64,000 bases of DNA from an uncultured Phycisphaerales bacterium (lineage in GTDB: Bacteria; Planctomycetota; Phycisphaerae; Phycisphaerales; UBA1924). Location: the NCBI GenBank assembly GCA_937995595.1, contig CALKJW010000002.1, positions 58,510 to 122,509 of the forward strand, in the 5' to 3' direction. Below the pieces are notes generated by a model. The model was not told the origin of the DNA. It saw only the letters and a program-made list of their open reading frames with translations, and did not search any database. The position numbers and the translations under genes are program-made. Below, piece after piece: positions 1 to 8,870 of the stretch; within the stretch, counting starts at the first letter, position 1, and each line of letters opens with the position of its first letter.

Positions 1-1229
1 ACCGACCCGCCGCCCGCCGCGACCGTCTCGACGCCGACCGCCGGCGCAACCAGCGTCGCGCCGCCGACGGTGTGCTCGAACACCATCTCGCACCCGGCGT
101 CGCGTGTCCAGCGGGCCGCGTCGGTGCTGGTGCCGCCCATGTCGAACGACACCGCCTGCGCGCAGCCCGCGGCCGAAGCCGCAGCGGCCGCGCCAACCAC
201 GCCCGCGGCCGGGCCCGAGAGCAGGCTGTCCTTGGCGGCGAACGCGTCGGCGGGCCAGAGGCTCCCCGTGCTGCCCATCACCAGCAGCGACGAACCCGGC
301 GCGGCCAGCGCGGCGCGCACGCGCGCAAGGTACCCGTCGATCACCGGCGCCAGCGCGGCGTTGACCATCGCGGTCGTCGCGCGCGGCAGGATCTTCACGA
401 ACGGCGCCAGCCGCGCCGAGCAACTCACACGCTCGAACCCTGCCGAGCGCAGGCACGCGGCAACCGCGTCCTCGTGCGCGCTGTTCAGGTCGCTGTGCAG
501 CAGCGCGACCGCGCCGTCGCGGAAGCCCGCGCGCACCAGTCGCTCGGCCTCGCGCCGAAGGGCCGCGACGTCGATCGGCTCGATCTCGCGCCCGCGCGCG
601 TCGAGCCTGCCGATCACGCCGACCGTCTCCGCGGCGAGCGGGCGCGGGCGCCGGATGTCGAGGTCGAACAGGTCGGGCCGCTGCTGCGTGCCGATGCGCG
701 GCAGGTCTTCCAGCCCCGCGTTGACGAACAGCGCGACGCGCGCCGTCGCGCCCGTCAGCAGCGCGTTGGTGCCGCGGGTGGTCGCCAGACGCATGCGAAC
801 GGCCGGGAGCACGCCGCGCGCCGGCGTGCCGGCAATCAACCGCGCGGCGAGCACCGGCGCTTCGTCGTCGGTCAGCAACTCGACGATCTGCCCTTGGCGC
901 CACTCGACCTGCGCGCCGCCGAGGAGCAACGCGTTGCCCGACGACGACTCGATCGGCGTCCGCTCATCGGGTCGGCCCAGCGGCGCCAGCCACCAGCCTG
1001 CCGCGGCGTCGGTCTGCGTGCACCACGCGCCGCCGTTCGGCGCGGCCGCGCCGTCCCACCCCTGCTCGAGTTCGACGCGCCGCGGACCGACCACGCGTGC
1101 AACCCGCGCGCGAAGCCTCCCGGTCGAGAGCACCTTCGCCCGCCGCAACGAGCCGTCGGGGCCGCGCCCCAGCGCGTCGGTGAACGTGCCACCGGTGTCA
1201 ATCCAGATGTCCCATGCTTGTTCGGGCAT
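1..1229 (-). CDS. Hydantoinase/oxoprolinase family protein (HyuA-like), 3' part off the window
   Basis: The frame reads leftward from an ATG at 1229 and stays open to the window edge, giving about 409 N-terminal residues. It begins MPEQAWDIWIDTGGTFTD, the DTGGTFTD phosphate-binding motif that opens HyuA and the N-terminal half of 5-oxoprolinase. Further on it carries TRGTNALL (residues about 150-157), SFDMGGTSTD (about 357-366) and a VETVAAGGGS motif at the edge, all in family order. The family uses ATP to open cyclic amides such as 5-oxoproline or hydantoins in the cytoplasm. Whether this is a stand-alone HyuA or a full oxoprolinase with a HyuB half cannot be told because the C-terminus is missing. 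No Shine-Dalgarno sequence is evident. Substrate unknown. Confidence 0.9.
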   Translation of the reverse strand, partial: MPEQAWDIWIDTGGTFTDALGRGPDGSLRRAKVLSTGRLRARVARVVGPRRVELEQGWDGAAAPNGGAWCTQTDAAAGWWLAPLGRPDERTPIESSSGNALLLGGAQVEWRQGQIVELLTDDEAPVLAARLIAGTPARGVLPAVRMRLATTRGTNALLTGATARVALFVNAGLEDLPRIGTQQRPDLFDLDIRRPRPLAAETVGVIGRLDARGREIEPIDVAALRREAERLVRAGFRDGAVALLHSDLNSAHEDAVAACLRSAGFERVSCSARLAPFVKILPRATTAMVNAALAPVIDGYLARVRAALAAPGSSLLVMGSTGSLWPADAFAAKDSLLSGPAAGVVGAAAAASAAGCAQAVSFDMGGTSTDAARWTRDAGCEMVFEHTVGGATLVAPAVGVETVAAGGGS

Positions 1230-1527
1230 TGATTGGGCCACCCATCAGGGCCCGTCCCCACTCGGCCGCATGCCGTCCGGACACAGGGGAAGGTGCTCAT
1301 TGGCCCAGTTTATCGGTCTGTACGAGTTCGTTTTTGATCGGATCGCGTTAGGAAGTGCCCCATAAATGTGGGATTATTCTGTAGGTTAGGACTTGTGCCC
1401 AGAATGGGGGACTGTTCTAATAATATTGATACCCCAGACAGGGGGATGGCTTGCCAGCCACGGTCGCGGCATGCCACGGGATGGAACTAGGAGTTTCGGT
1501 CTGCACAAGGCCAGGAGGCGTTCGGCC

Positions 1528-4500
1528 ATGCGCGGCATTTGTCGTTTTGGGCAGGCGGTTGCGTGTGCGCTCGCGGGCATGCTGGGCGCGGCGGGGGTTG
1601 CACAGGCGGACACCTTCACCGTCACCAACACGCTCGACTCCGGGGCGGGCTCGCTTCGCGCCGCGATTGATGCCGCGAACGCCAACCCCGGCGCGGACGT
1701 GATCAACTTTGCCATCCCCACGAGCGATCCCGGCTTTGTGGACGCGGACACGGACTATTGGCGCATCGCGCTGACATCGGGACCGCTGCCGGTCATCGGC
1801 GAGGCGGTGCTCATCGACGGCTGGTCGCAGCGGGTGCCGCCGGGGCCGGGCCTGCCCATCATCGAGATCAACGGCGCCGCGCTGGCGGCCGGCAACGGTC
1901 TGGACATTCGCGCCGCGGGCGTGACGGTGCGCGGCCTCACGATCGTCGGGTTTCCCGGGCACGGGGTGATGATCTCGGGGAGCGACACCGTCGGGTGCTG
2001 GGTCTATGGCTGCCATGTCGGCACGGACCCGCTGGGTATGACGGCCGTGCCGAACTCGGGCGACGGCGTGCTCATCAACAAGGGCGCGGGGCAGTGCCTG
2101 ATCGGCACCAACGGCGACGGCGTGAACGACGAGGCGGAGCGGTGCATCATCTCGGGCAACATGGGCTCGGGCGTGCGGCTGGTCAACACGCGCCTGGACA
2201 CGCTGGTCGCCAACCGCGTGGCGGGTTGCTGGATCGGGCCGGACGTCACCGGCCGGGCCGCGCTGCCCAACCGCAACGGCGGCGTCTCGCTGCAGTCGGC
2301 CGAGCGCACGATCATCGGCACCAACTCGACCGACAACGGCTTCGACGCCGGCGAGGGCAACCTCATCTCGGGCAACGAGGGCAACGGCGTCACGATCCTC
2401 GGACGCCCGCAGACCGGCACCACGGTCTCGGGCAACCGCATCGGCACCGACCTGACCGGCGCCAAGCCGCTGCCGAACACCGGCGACGGCGTGTTCGTGG
2501 CCGACAGCCCGACGGTCGGCGAGCACCGCGTCGGCACCGCGCTCGGGCCCGACTACCGCGCCTATCAGGCGAACATCATCGCGTTCAACGGTCGGGCGGG
2601 CGTGATCGTCACGGCGGGGCTCAACACAGCCATCCTCGGCAACTCGATCTACGACAACGGCGAACTCGGCATCGACCTGGCGCCCGACGGCGTGCGCGGC
2701 GTGACGCCCAACGACGCGCTGGACCAGGACACCGGCCCCAACGACCTGCAGAACTTCCCGATGATCCTCGACGTGTCCGCCGCGGGCGTCGTGCGCTTCG
2801 AGCTGCACTCGCGGCCGCAGCGGAGTTACTGGGTCGAGTTCTTCCTCAACCGCCTGCCCGACCCGAGCGAACTGGGCGAGGGGCAGGTCTTCCTCGGCGG
2901 CGACACGGTCGTCACCAACGGCATGGGCAGCACGGGCGTCCGGACGTTCAGTTTCGATCCGAACATCAACCCCGACCTGGTCTGGGTGACGGCGACGGCG
3001 ACGGAACTGCCGCCGGTACAGACGGTGGGCGGGCCGACGACGCTGATCGGTAACACGTCCGAGTTCTCGGTGGCCGTGCCGCGCGACCTGCCGCCGACCG
3101 CGACGCCGCAGATGGTCGACACGTTCCGCGATACCGACGTGACCATCACGCTCGAGGGCGAAGACCCGGAGATGATGCCGCTGACGGCCCTCATCGAGAG
3201 CCTGCCGTCGCGCGGCACGCTGCTGCAGTTCGGCACGCTGACGCCGATCCTGGTCGCGCCCGCGCCGGTGACCGACGCGCAGAACCGGGTGGTCTTCCGG
3301 CCCGTGCCCGGCGAGATCGGCTCGCCGTACGCGACCTTCGAGTTCCGAGTCAACGACGGGATGACCAACAGCCTGCCGGCGACGGTGACGGTGAACGTGC
3401 TGCCGGTCAACGACCCGCCGGTCGCCGCCGACGACGAGTACACCACCAACGAGGACACGACGCTCACGGTCAACGCGCCGGGCGTGCTGCTCAACGACAG
3501 CGACCCCAACGGCGACGCGCTCACGGCACAACTGGTCAGCGGCCCCTCGCACGCCGCGGCGTTCACGTTCAACGCCAACGGCTCGTTCACCTACACGCCC
3601 GCGCCGAACTTCAACGGCGTGGACAGTTTCACCTACCGCGCCTTCGACGGCCTGGCGTTCTCGAACGTCGCGACGGTGACGATCAACGTCGCGCCGATCA
3701 ACGACCCGCCTGTCGCGGTCGACGACGACTACACCACCAACGAGGACACGCCGCTGGTCGTGCCCGCGCCGGGCGTGCTGATCAACGATTCCGACGTGGA
3801 CGGCGACGCGCTGACGGCGCAGCTGGTGAGCGGACCCTCGCACGCCGCGGCGTTCAACTTCAACGCCGACGGCTCGTTCAGCTACACGCCCGTGGCCGAC
3901 TACAACGGCTTGGACTCGTTCACGTACCGCGCGTTCGACGGGCAGGCGCTCTCGAACACCGCGACGGTGCGCATCACCGTGCTGCCGGTGAACGACCCGC
4001 CGGTGGCGCGGTGCCGCGACGTCGTGATCGACGCGCGGTTCGAGTGCCCCAGCCTGTTCATCACCGTCGACGACATCGACAACGGCTCGTCGGACCCCGA
4101 GGACGGGACGAACATCCAGCGGGTCGCGTCGTTCCTCGGGCCGTTCCCGATCGGCACGACGCCGGTGACGCTGACGGTGACCGACTCGGGCGGCCTGAGC
4201 GACTCGTGCGTGGCCAACGTGACGGTGCTGGCCATCGACTGCCAGCCCAACGGCATCCCCGACGCCTGCGAGGCCGACAACGGCTTTGTCGACTGCAACG
4301 GCAACAGCGTGCCCGACGAGTGCGAGTGCTTCTGGGACAACGGCGCCCCGCCGCTGAACGGCACGGCGATCAACGGCCAGTTGTCGCACCTGGGCGGCGG
4401 CGCGCCGCTGGGCGCCAAGGTGGCCGAGGACTTCTACCTCAGGCCGGGCGAACTGCACCGGCTGCACCGCTTCACCGGGTACATGCTCAGCAGTTCGTTC

Positions 4501-5595
4501 TCGCAGTTGCGCCGGGCGCGGCTGGAGTTCTACAACGACTGCAACGGCGAGCCCGCCGCGGAGCCGTTCGCGACGTTCACCAACTCGGTCGTCGAGGCGG
4601 TGACGCCGAGCCTGGGCGGGTTTGACCTGATCACCTATTCCTTCGACCTCTGCGACGCGCACCTCTGGCTCGAGGGCGGCAGGTCCTACTGGGTCTCGCT
4701 GTACGGCATCTCCGACGGGCAGATGTCGGACCTGTCGTACTGGGCGATCGACGAGGCGTCCGGCCCGCTGGCCATCGCGGGGCGGATGCCGCACAAGCGC
4801 GACGGCGTGCCCACCGGCGTGTGGAACGAGTACGACTTCGGGCCGTGGTACGCCGCCGACGAGTGCTGCCTGGGCTGCCGGAATCTGGCCTTCAACCTGC
4901 GCGGCGAGTCGTGCAAGATCCTGTGGGACAACGGCGGGCCGGACCTCGGCGCCGGACGCGGCGGCTCGCCCTCGGGCGCCAACCGCAGCCGCACCAGCCG
5001 CACCGCCGACAACTTCGTGACCCCGCCGTGCGACGTGTCGGAGGTCTGCCTGATCCAGGCGTGGATCTGGACCAACTGCGACCCGGTGCACGGGTTCATC
5101 TCCATCTACGAGAACGACTGCAAGGTCCCGCTCAACGCGCCGCTGCACACCGCCGTCCCGACGCGCGTCGTGCCCACGGGGCAGACCGTGACCATCGAGA
5201 ACCAGGTCTTCCACGGCTTCCGGCTTGAACTGGAGTACCCGAACTGGATCCTGCGCGAAGGCCGGACCTACTGGCTCACGGCCGGTGCGCACAGCACGGG
5301 GAACTTCACGACGCGGTCGTTCTTCGCCAACGCGGCGGCGGACTGCCCCACGCCGTGCAACGTGGTGCGCATCAGTCCCGGCGTGAAGCGCGACATCGCG
5401 CCCACCGTCACCCAGTGGGCGCCGACGGATCGCGACTACGCCTTCCGCGTGGCGGTGCGCCTGCCCCAGACCCCGCTGGCGGTCGATCCCGGCGTGCCGA
5501 CGCCCGAGTGCGCGGCGGACGTGGACGGCTCGGGGACCGTGGACGTGTCCGACATCTTCCATTTCCTGTCCGCCTGGTTCACCGGCTGCCCGTAA
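1528..5595 (+). CDS. Large secreted beta-helix/cadherin-like protein with C-terminal GC-type dockerin
   Basis: 1355 residues. An in-frame start lies 45 codons upstream, but the ATG at 1528 follows AGGAGG (1513-1518) and opens a good signal peptide (residues 1-27, ending GVAQA before DTF), so it is preferred. Residues about 28-60 resemble the N-terminal module of CSLREA-type surface proteins (TLDSGAGSLRAAIDAAN). Residues about 60-420 contain repeated ISGN..GV turns typical of a right-handed beta-helix. Two near-identical cadherin-like Ig domains (NDPPVA..DDEYTTNEDT..FTYRAFDG) start near residues 627 and 725, followed by a HYR-like domain near 821. Cys-rich linkers (DCNGNSVPDECEC) and two paralogous C-terminal segments follow. 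Residues about 1328-1355 are a single GC-type dockerin repeat (DVDGSGTVDVSDIFHFL) ending in CP. Likely a cell-surface structural or adhesive protein; binding partner unknown. Confidence 0.9.
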   Translation: MRGICRFGQAVACALAGMLGAAGVAQADTFTVTNTLDSGAGSLRAAIDAANANPGADVINFAIPTSDPGFVDADTDYWRIALTSGPLPVIGEAVLIDGWSQRVPPGPGLPIIEINGAALAAGNGLDIRAAGVTVRGLTIVGFPGHGVMISGSDTVGCWVYGCHVGTDPLGMTAVPNSGDGVLINKGAGQCLIGTNGDGVNDEAERCIISGNMGSGVRLVNTRLDTLVANRVAGCWIGPDVTGRAALPNRNGGVSLQSAERTIIGTNSTDNGFDAGEGNLISGNEGNGVTILGRPQTGTTVSGNRIGTDLTGAKPLPNTGDGVFVADSPTVGEHRVGTALGPDYRAYQANIIAFNGRAGVIVTAGLNTAILGNSIYDNGELGIDLAPDGVRGVTPNDALDQDTGPNDLQNFPMILDVSAAGVVRFELHSRPQRSYWVEFFLNRLPDPSELGEGQVFLGGDTVVTNGMGSTGVRTFSFDPNINPDLVWVTATATELPPVQTVGGPTTLIGNTSEFSVAVPRDLPPTATPQMVDTFRDTDVTITLEGEDPEMMPLTALIESLPSRGTLLQFGTLTPILVAPAPVTDAQNRVVFRPVPGEIGSPYATFEFRVNDGMTNSLPATVTVNVLPVNDPPVAADDEYTTNEDTTLTVNAPGVLLNDSDPNGDALTAQLVSGPSHAAAFTFNANGSFTYTPAPNFNGVDSFTYRAFDGLAFSNVATVTINVAPINDPPVAVDDDYTTNEDTPLVVPAPGVLINDSDVDGDALTAQLVSGPSHAAAFNFNADGSFSYTPVADYNGLDSFTYRAFDGQALSNTATVRITVLPVNDPPVARCRDVVIDARFECPSLFITVDDIDNGSSDPEDGTNIQRVASFLGPFPIGTTPVTLTVTDSGGLSDSCVANVTVLAIDCQPNGIPDACEADNGFVDCNGNSVPDECECFWDNGAPPLNGTAINGQLSHLGGGAPLGAKVAEDFYLRPGELHRLHRFTGYMLSSSFSQLRRARLEFYNDCNGEPAAEPFATFTNSVVEAVTPSLGGFDLITYSFDLCDAHLWLEGGRSYWVSLYGISDGQMSDLSYWAIDEASGPLAIAGRMPHKRDGVPTGVWNEYDFGPWYAADECCLGCRNLAFNLRGESCKILWDNGGPDLGAGRGGSPSGANRSRTSRTADNFVTPPCDVSEVCLIQAWIWTNCDPVHGFISIYENDCKVPLNAPLHTAVPTRVVPTGQTVTIENQVFHGFRLELEYPNWILREGRTYWLTAGAHSTGNFTTRSFFANAAADCPTPCNVVRISPGVKRDIAPTVTQWAPTDRDYAFRVAVRLPQTPLAVDPGVPTPECAADVDGSGTVDVSDIFHFLSAWFTGCP

Positions 5596-5760
5596 GCGAT
5601 TGGGCTCCCCGATCAAGGGGAAGTCCTCGCCCGAACTGGACGGCCGCACGTTCCCGAGGTACATTCGGGCTGCGGCTTGCCTCTCGTGGATGGTTCCGGC
5701 GCGGCTCAGCGCCGGCGCGGCGCGCGAGCCGGGCGTGAAGGGGATGTGAAGAGGATGCTC

Positions 5761-6411
5761 ATGACACCTCCGAGCAAACCGGGCGAGGCGGGGGTCCACG
5801 TTTTCCGGCGGACGGAGGTTGAGAAGATCCCCGAGCGGCCATCGCGCGTGCTGGTCGCGGAGGACGAGCACCTGATCGCGCGGCAGATCTGCGCGATGGT
5901 GCGCGAGATCGGGCTGGAGGCGGTCGGCCCGGTGAGCGACGGCCACGCCGCGCTCGCGCTGTCGCGCACGGAGCAGCCGCACATCGCCCTGCTGGACATC
6001 CGCATGCCGGGGCGCGACGGGCTGGACACGGCCCGCGCGCTGATGGCCGAACTCGGCCTGCCGTCGATCATCGTCTCGGCGCACTCGACACCCGAGTACG
6101 CCGACGCGGCCGGGCAGGCGGGCGTGTTCGGCTACATCGTCAAGCCCGTGCTCGCGGAGCAGTTGCGCGTGACGATCGACGTGTCGTGGCAACGCTTCCG
6201 CGACCATGCGGCGGCGACGTTCGAGGCGGGTGACCTGCGACGGCGCATGGACGAGCGGCGCGTGATCGAGCAGGCCAAGTGGGTGCTGGTCGAGAAGCAG
6301 TCGATGAAGGAGCCCGAGGCGATGCGGCAGATGCAGGAGCGGGCGCGCTCGTCGCGCCAGCCGCTGATCGCCGTCGCCAAGGCCGTGCTCGAATCGGGCC
6401 GGCTGGACTGA
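5761..6411 (+). CDS. Response regulator with ANTAR RNA-binding domain
   Basis: 216 residues from the ATG at 5761, which has AGAGG at 5750-5754 with 6-nt spacing; starts at 5677 or 5755 are possible but less well placed. Residues about 30-150 form a receiver domain with the acidic pair (AEDEHL), the phospho-acceptor Asp in LLDIRMPGRDG, a conserved Ser in IIVSAHS and Lys in IVKP. The C-terminal 65 residues, including RRVIEQAKWVLVEKQSMKEPEA, match the three-helix ANTAR domain. AmiR/NasR/EutV-type proteins use this domain to bind dual hairpins in nascent mRNA and prevent termination. No sensor kinase is adjacent, so input and RNA targets are unknown. It lies between a secreted protein gene and a pentein-like gene. 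Confidence 0.92.
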   Translation: MTPPSKPGEAGVHVFRRTEVEKIPERPSRVLVAEDEHLIARQICAMVREIGLEAVGPVSDGHAALALSRTEQPHIALLDIRMPGRDGLDTARALMAELGLPSIIVSAHSTPEYADAAGQAGVFGYIVKPVLAEQLRVTIDVSWQRFRDHAAATFEAGDLRRRMDERRVIEQAKWVLVEKQSMKEPEAMRQMQERARSSRQPLIAVAKAVLESGRLD

Positions 6412-6480
6412 GCGCGCCGGGCCGCGGCACGCTACCGTGTCGGCGCGGCGCGGCGGCGCGCCGCCCGGAGCCGGCGCACG

Positions 6481-8478
6481 ATGCCCAGACCCCCCGCGGC
6501 ACAACTCGGTCCCGCTTCGGCGCGTGCCGTCGAAGCGGAGGTGCGCGGCAACGTGCTGGCGCAGCCGTTCGGCGCGGGCACCGTCGCGGACCTTGCGCTG
6601 CCCGAGGCGTTTGTCCGTCGCGTCGCGGACCGCGTCATCATCGAGTCGTACAACGATCGTTACCGCGCCGTCGAGGACGGAGCGCGGCGTGAAACGCCCC
6701 GCGAACCGGCGCGGACAGCCGCGCACGATTCGGTCCGTGTTGTGCGCGGCGTGACGTTCGGGCGCGACGCCCAGACGTCCGACGAACGCACCGACGTGCC
6801 GCGGAACTTCGGCGGCCCCGGGGCCGGCGCGTTCTCGCGCTCGGTCGTCGGGTCGGAGGCGTCGTACGAGGCGCGGCGGGCGCAGGACGTGGTGACGCGA
6901 CGACTGGCGCGCGACGGCCTGCTGGCCGCGTCGTTCGAGGCGGCCCGTGCGGCGGGGGCGCAGGCGGCACGCGACACCGCCGCGCTGACTCTCGCGCTGG
7001 AGCGCGCCGGCGTGCCGACGGACCTCCTGGCCATGTTCGAGTTGCGCGGCGCGGACGGCTTTGCGCGCGGCGGGTGCGCGGAGTGGATCGGAGCGCGCCT
7101 CCGCGCGGGCGACCCGCCCGGCGCGGTGCGCGCTCGGCTCGCGGGCGCGGCCTTCGACCCCGCGCCCAGCCTGCCCGGCTTTGTGCCGACCGACGATGCC
7201 GGCTCGCGCCCGCCGGCCGCGGCCCGACTGCACCTCACGCGCGGCGACGACTGGCTGGGCGAGGGCGACGGCGGATCGCTCGACGTGGCGCGGCAGATCG
7301 CCGCGCTGCTGCCGGATGTCCCGCTGTTCATCGTCGCCCAGTCGGCGCACGCCGCGACTCTGGCCGCGCACGGCGCATTGTGGCAGCCGGGCCGCCGCGC
7401 CCCGCTGACGATCATCGAGGAAGGCCTGCGCGTCTCGCAATGGGCGCAGGACAACGCGCGACCGGGCGTGCTCGAACGTGGCGGCGGGCGCGTCCCGGCC
7501 GCACTGCTCCCCCGGTACGCCTCGCGCCGCGACGAACTGAGCGCGTTCGTCCCCGGCGACACGTTCGCGGCGGAATCGCTCGGCGCGGCCGGGTTCGCCG
7601 TCGCGCGCTCGCCCCTGCACTTTCAGGGCGGGAACCTGCTGGTGGTGGAGGATCGGGCGCGAGGCGAGCGCGTGCTGCTGATCGGCGAGGCCGACGCGCA
7701 CCGCAACGCCGCGCTGGGCTTGACGCGCGAGCAGACGCTCGCCGCGTTGGCCGCGGAGGTGCGCGCGGACCGGTGCGTTGTCCTGCCCGGCGTGTCGTAC
7801 CACCTCGACTACGAGGTGTTTGTGCGGACGGGCCCGGACGGCGTGCCGGTGGCGTTCGTCGCCGATGTGTATGCCGCCGCGCAGGCCCTTGTCGCGGCGG
7901 GCATCGCGGCCCTGGAGCGGTCGGGCCGCGTTCCCGCGGGCGCGGCAAGCCCGGAACGGCTTGACGAGCTGTGGGCCGCGCTGGCGCGAGAGCACGACCC
8001 GGCGCGTGGGTTCGGGGCGCACCTCGCGGCGTGCTTCTCGGACGGTTCGGCGGCCGATCCGGGCGCGGCGGGGCTGGCGGTGTTTCTGGAAGCGCTGGAC
8101 CTGCTCGCCGCGGCGAACGGCGAGGGTGAACGCGGCGGGGCATCGGCGCGGCTCGACGGGCACACGCTCGCGATGTTCGCGGCCCGCCGGCGCACGATCG
8201 CTGATCGGGCCGCGCTGAGGCGCGAACTGGAGCAACTGGGCTGGCGTGTGCGGACGCTCGCCGCGATGCCCGCGGGCCGCCGCGGCGCGGCGGTCCTCAA
8301 CGCCCTGAACGCCGGTCCGCGCGTGGTGCTCCCAACCGGACCGACCCAGTGCGCAGCGGTCGAATCAGCCGCCGCACAGGCACTGGAGCAGGAAGGTTTC
8401 GCCGTGACACGCGTTCGCACCGCGGAGAGCCAGAGGCGCCACGGGGCGGTCCGGTGCGCGGTCGCGCTGCACGCGTAG
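6481..8478 (+). CDS. Pentein-fold (deiminase-like) protein
   Basis: 665 residues. The N-terminal half (residues 1-300) resembles nothing I recognise. The C-terminal half carries pieces expected of guanidino-modifying penteins. SQWAQDN (W321, D324) resembles the W-x-Q/R-D motif, FQGGNLL the conserved GG turn, VSYHLDYEVFV the H-x-D motif (H441, D443), and GAVRCAVALHA the terminal catalytic Cys (C659) that ends agmatine and protein-arginine deiminases. The tetrad Asp, His, Asp, Cys is therefore complete by eye. A role in hydrolysing arginine-type side chains or small guanidines is inferred; substrate unknown. No signal peptide is seen. The start has only a weak upstream GGAG. Confidence 0.65.
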   Translation: MPRPPAAQLGPASARAVEAEVRGNVLAQPFGAGTVADLALPEAFVRRVADRVIIESYNDRYRAVEDGARRETPREPARTAAHDSVRVVRGVTFGRDAQTSDERTDVPRNFGGPGAGAFSRSVVGSEASYEARRAQDVVTRRLARDGLLAASFEAARAAGAQAARDTAALTLALERAGVPTDLLAMFELRGADGFARGGCAEWIGARLRAGDPPGAVRARLAGAAFDPAPSLPGFVPTDDAGSRPPAAARLHLTRGDDWLGEGDGGSLDVARQIAALLPDVPLFIVAQSAHAATLAAHGALWQPGRRAPLTIIEEGLRVSQWAQDNARPGVLERGGGRVPAALLPRYASRRDELSAFVPGDTFAAESLGAAGFAVARSPLHFQGGNLLVVEDRARGERVLLIGEADAHRNAALGLTREQTLAALAAEVRADRCVVLPGVSYHLDYEVFVRTGPDGVPVAFVADVYAAAQALVAAGIAALERSGRVPAGAASPERLDELWAALAREHDPARGFGAHLAACFSDGSAADPGAAGLAVFLEALDLLAAANGEGERGGASARLDGHTLAMFAARRRTIADRAALRRELEQLGWRVRTLAAMPAGRRGAAVLNALNAGPRVVLPTGPTQCAAVESAAAQALEQEGFAVTRVRTAESQRRHGAVRCAVALHA

Positions 8479-8870
8479 CGAGGATGCGGCGGCTCCGATC
8501 AGTTGCCAAACATGCCGGCAATCAAGCGGGGGACTTTCCCGAATGCGCTCAAAACGGGTAGCACAACCCCGGATGATCCTGTATTCTGGAAGAGTTCGGC
8601 GGTGCGTGTGCATCCGCTCCTGAAGGTTCGTCGTATAACGCCCGTACGGTGCCGGCGCGTTCGCGTCCGTGGCCCGGCGTTTGGCGCAGGAGAGTCAAGT
8701 CCCGGCTTCTTTCCGGGCAGTTCGTTTCGCGGTCCGTGACAAAGCCAACCGGCTCGATTTTTGGGAGCCATCGGGCGGCGTGTCGCCTCAGATCAGGATC
8801 CGTGCCCGCCGCGGGCGGGAGTTTGAGCGTTGTGTTCGGTCCGTCTCGTTCACGTAGAAGAGGTGAAGAC
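8479..8870. other. Intergenic region upstream of the second dockerin gene
   Basis: 392 bases without a credible gene on either strand. A TATTCT hexamer at 8582-8587 could be a -10 element, but no matching -35 is visible. The only firm signal is the ribosome binding site just before 8871. Nothing else was recognised. Confidence 0.5.

Noticed and set aside
5596..5640. A terminator after the large dockerin protein (CTCCCC with GGGGA)
   Set aside because: The stem is only 5 bp and no T-run follows, so it cannot be supported.
1417..8235. A single open frame of more than 2200 codons on the minus strand, opposite the beta-helix protein and following genes
   Set aside because: It is antisense to genes with clear signal peptides and domains, is dominated by Arg, Ala, Gly and His as expected for the complement of GC-rich coding DNA, and shows no domain. 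Long antisense frames are routine at this GC content.
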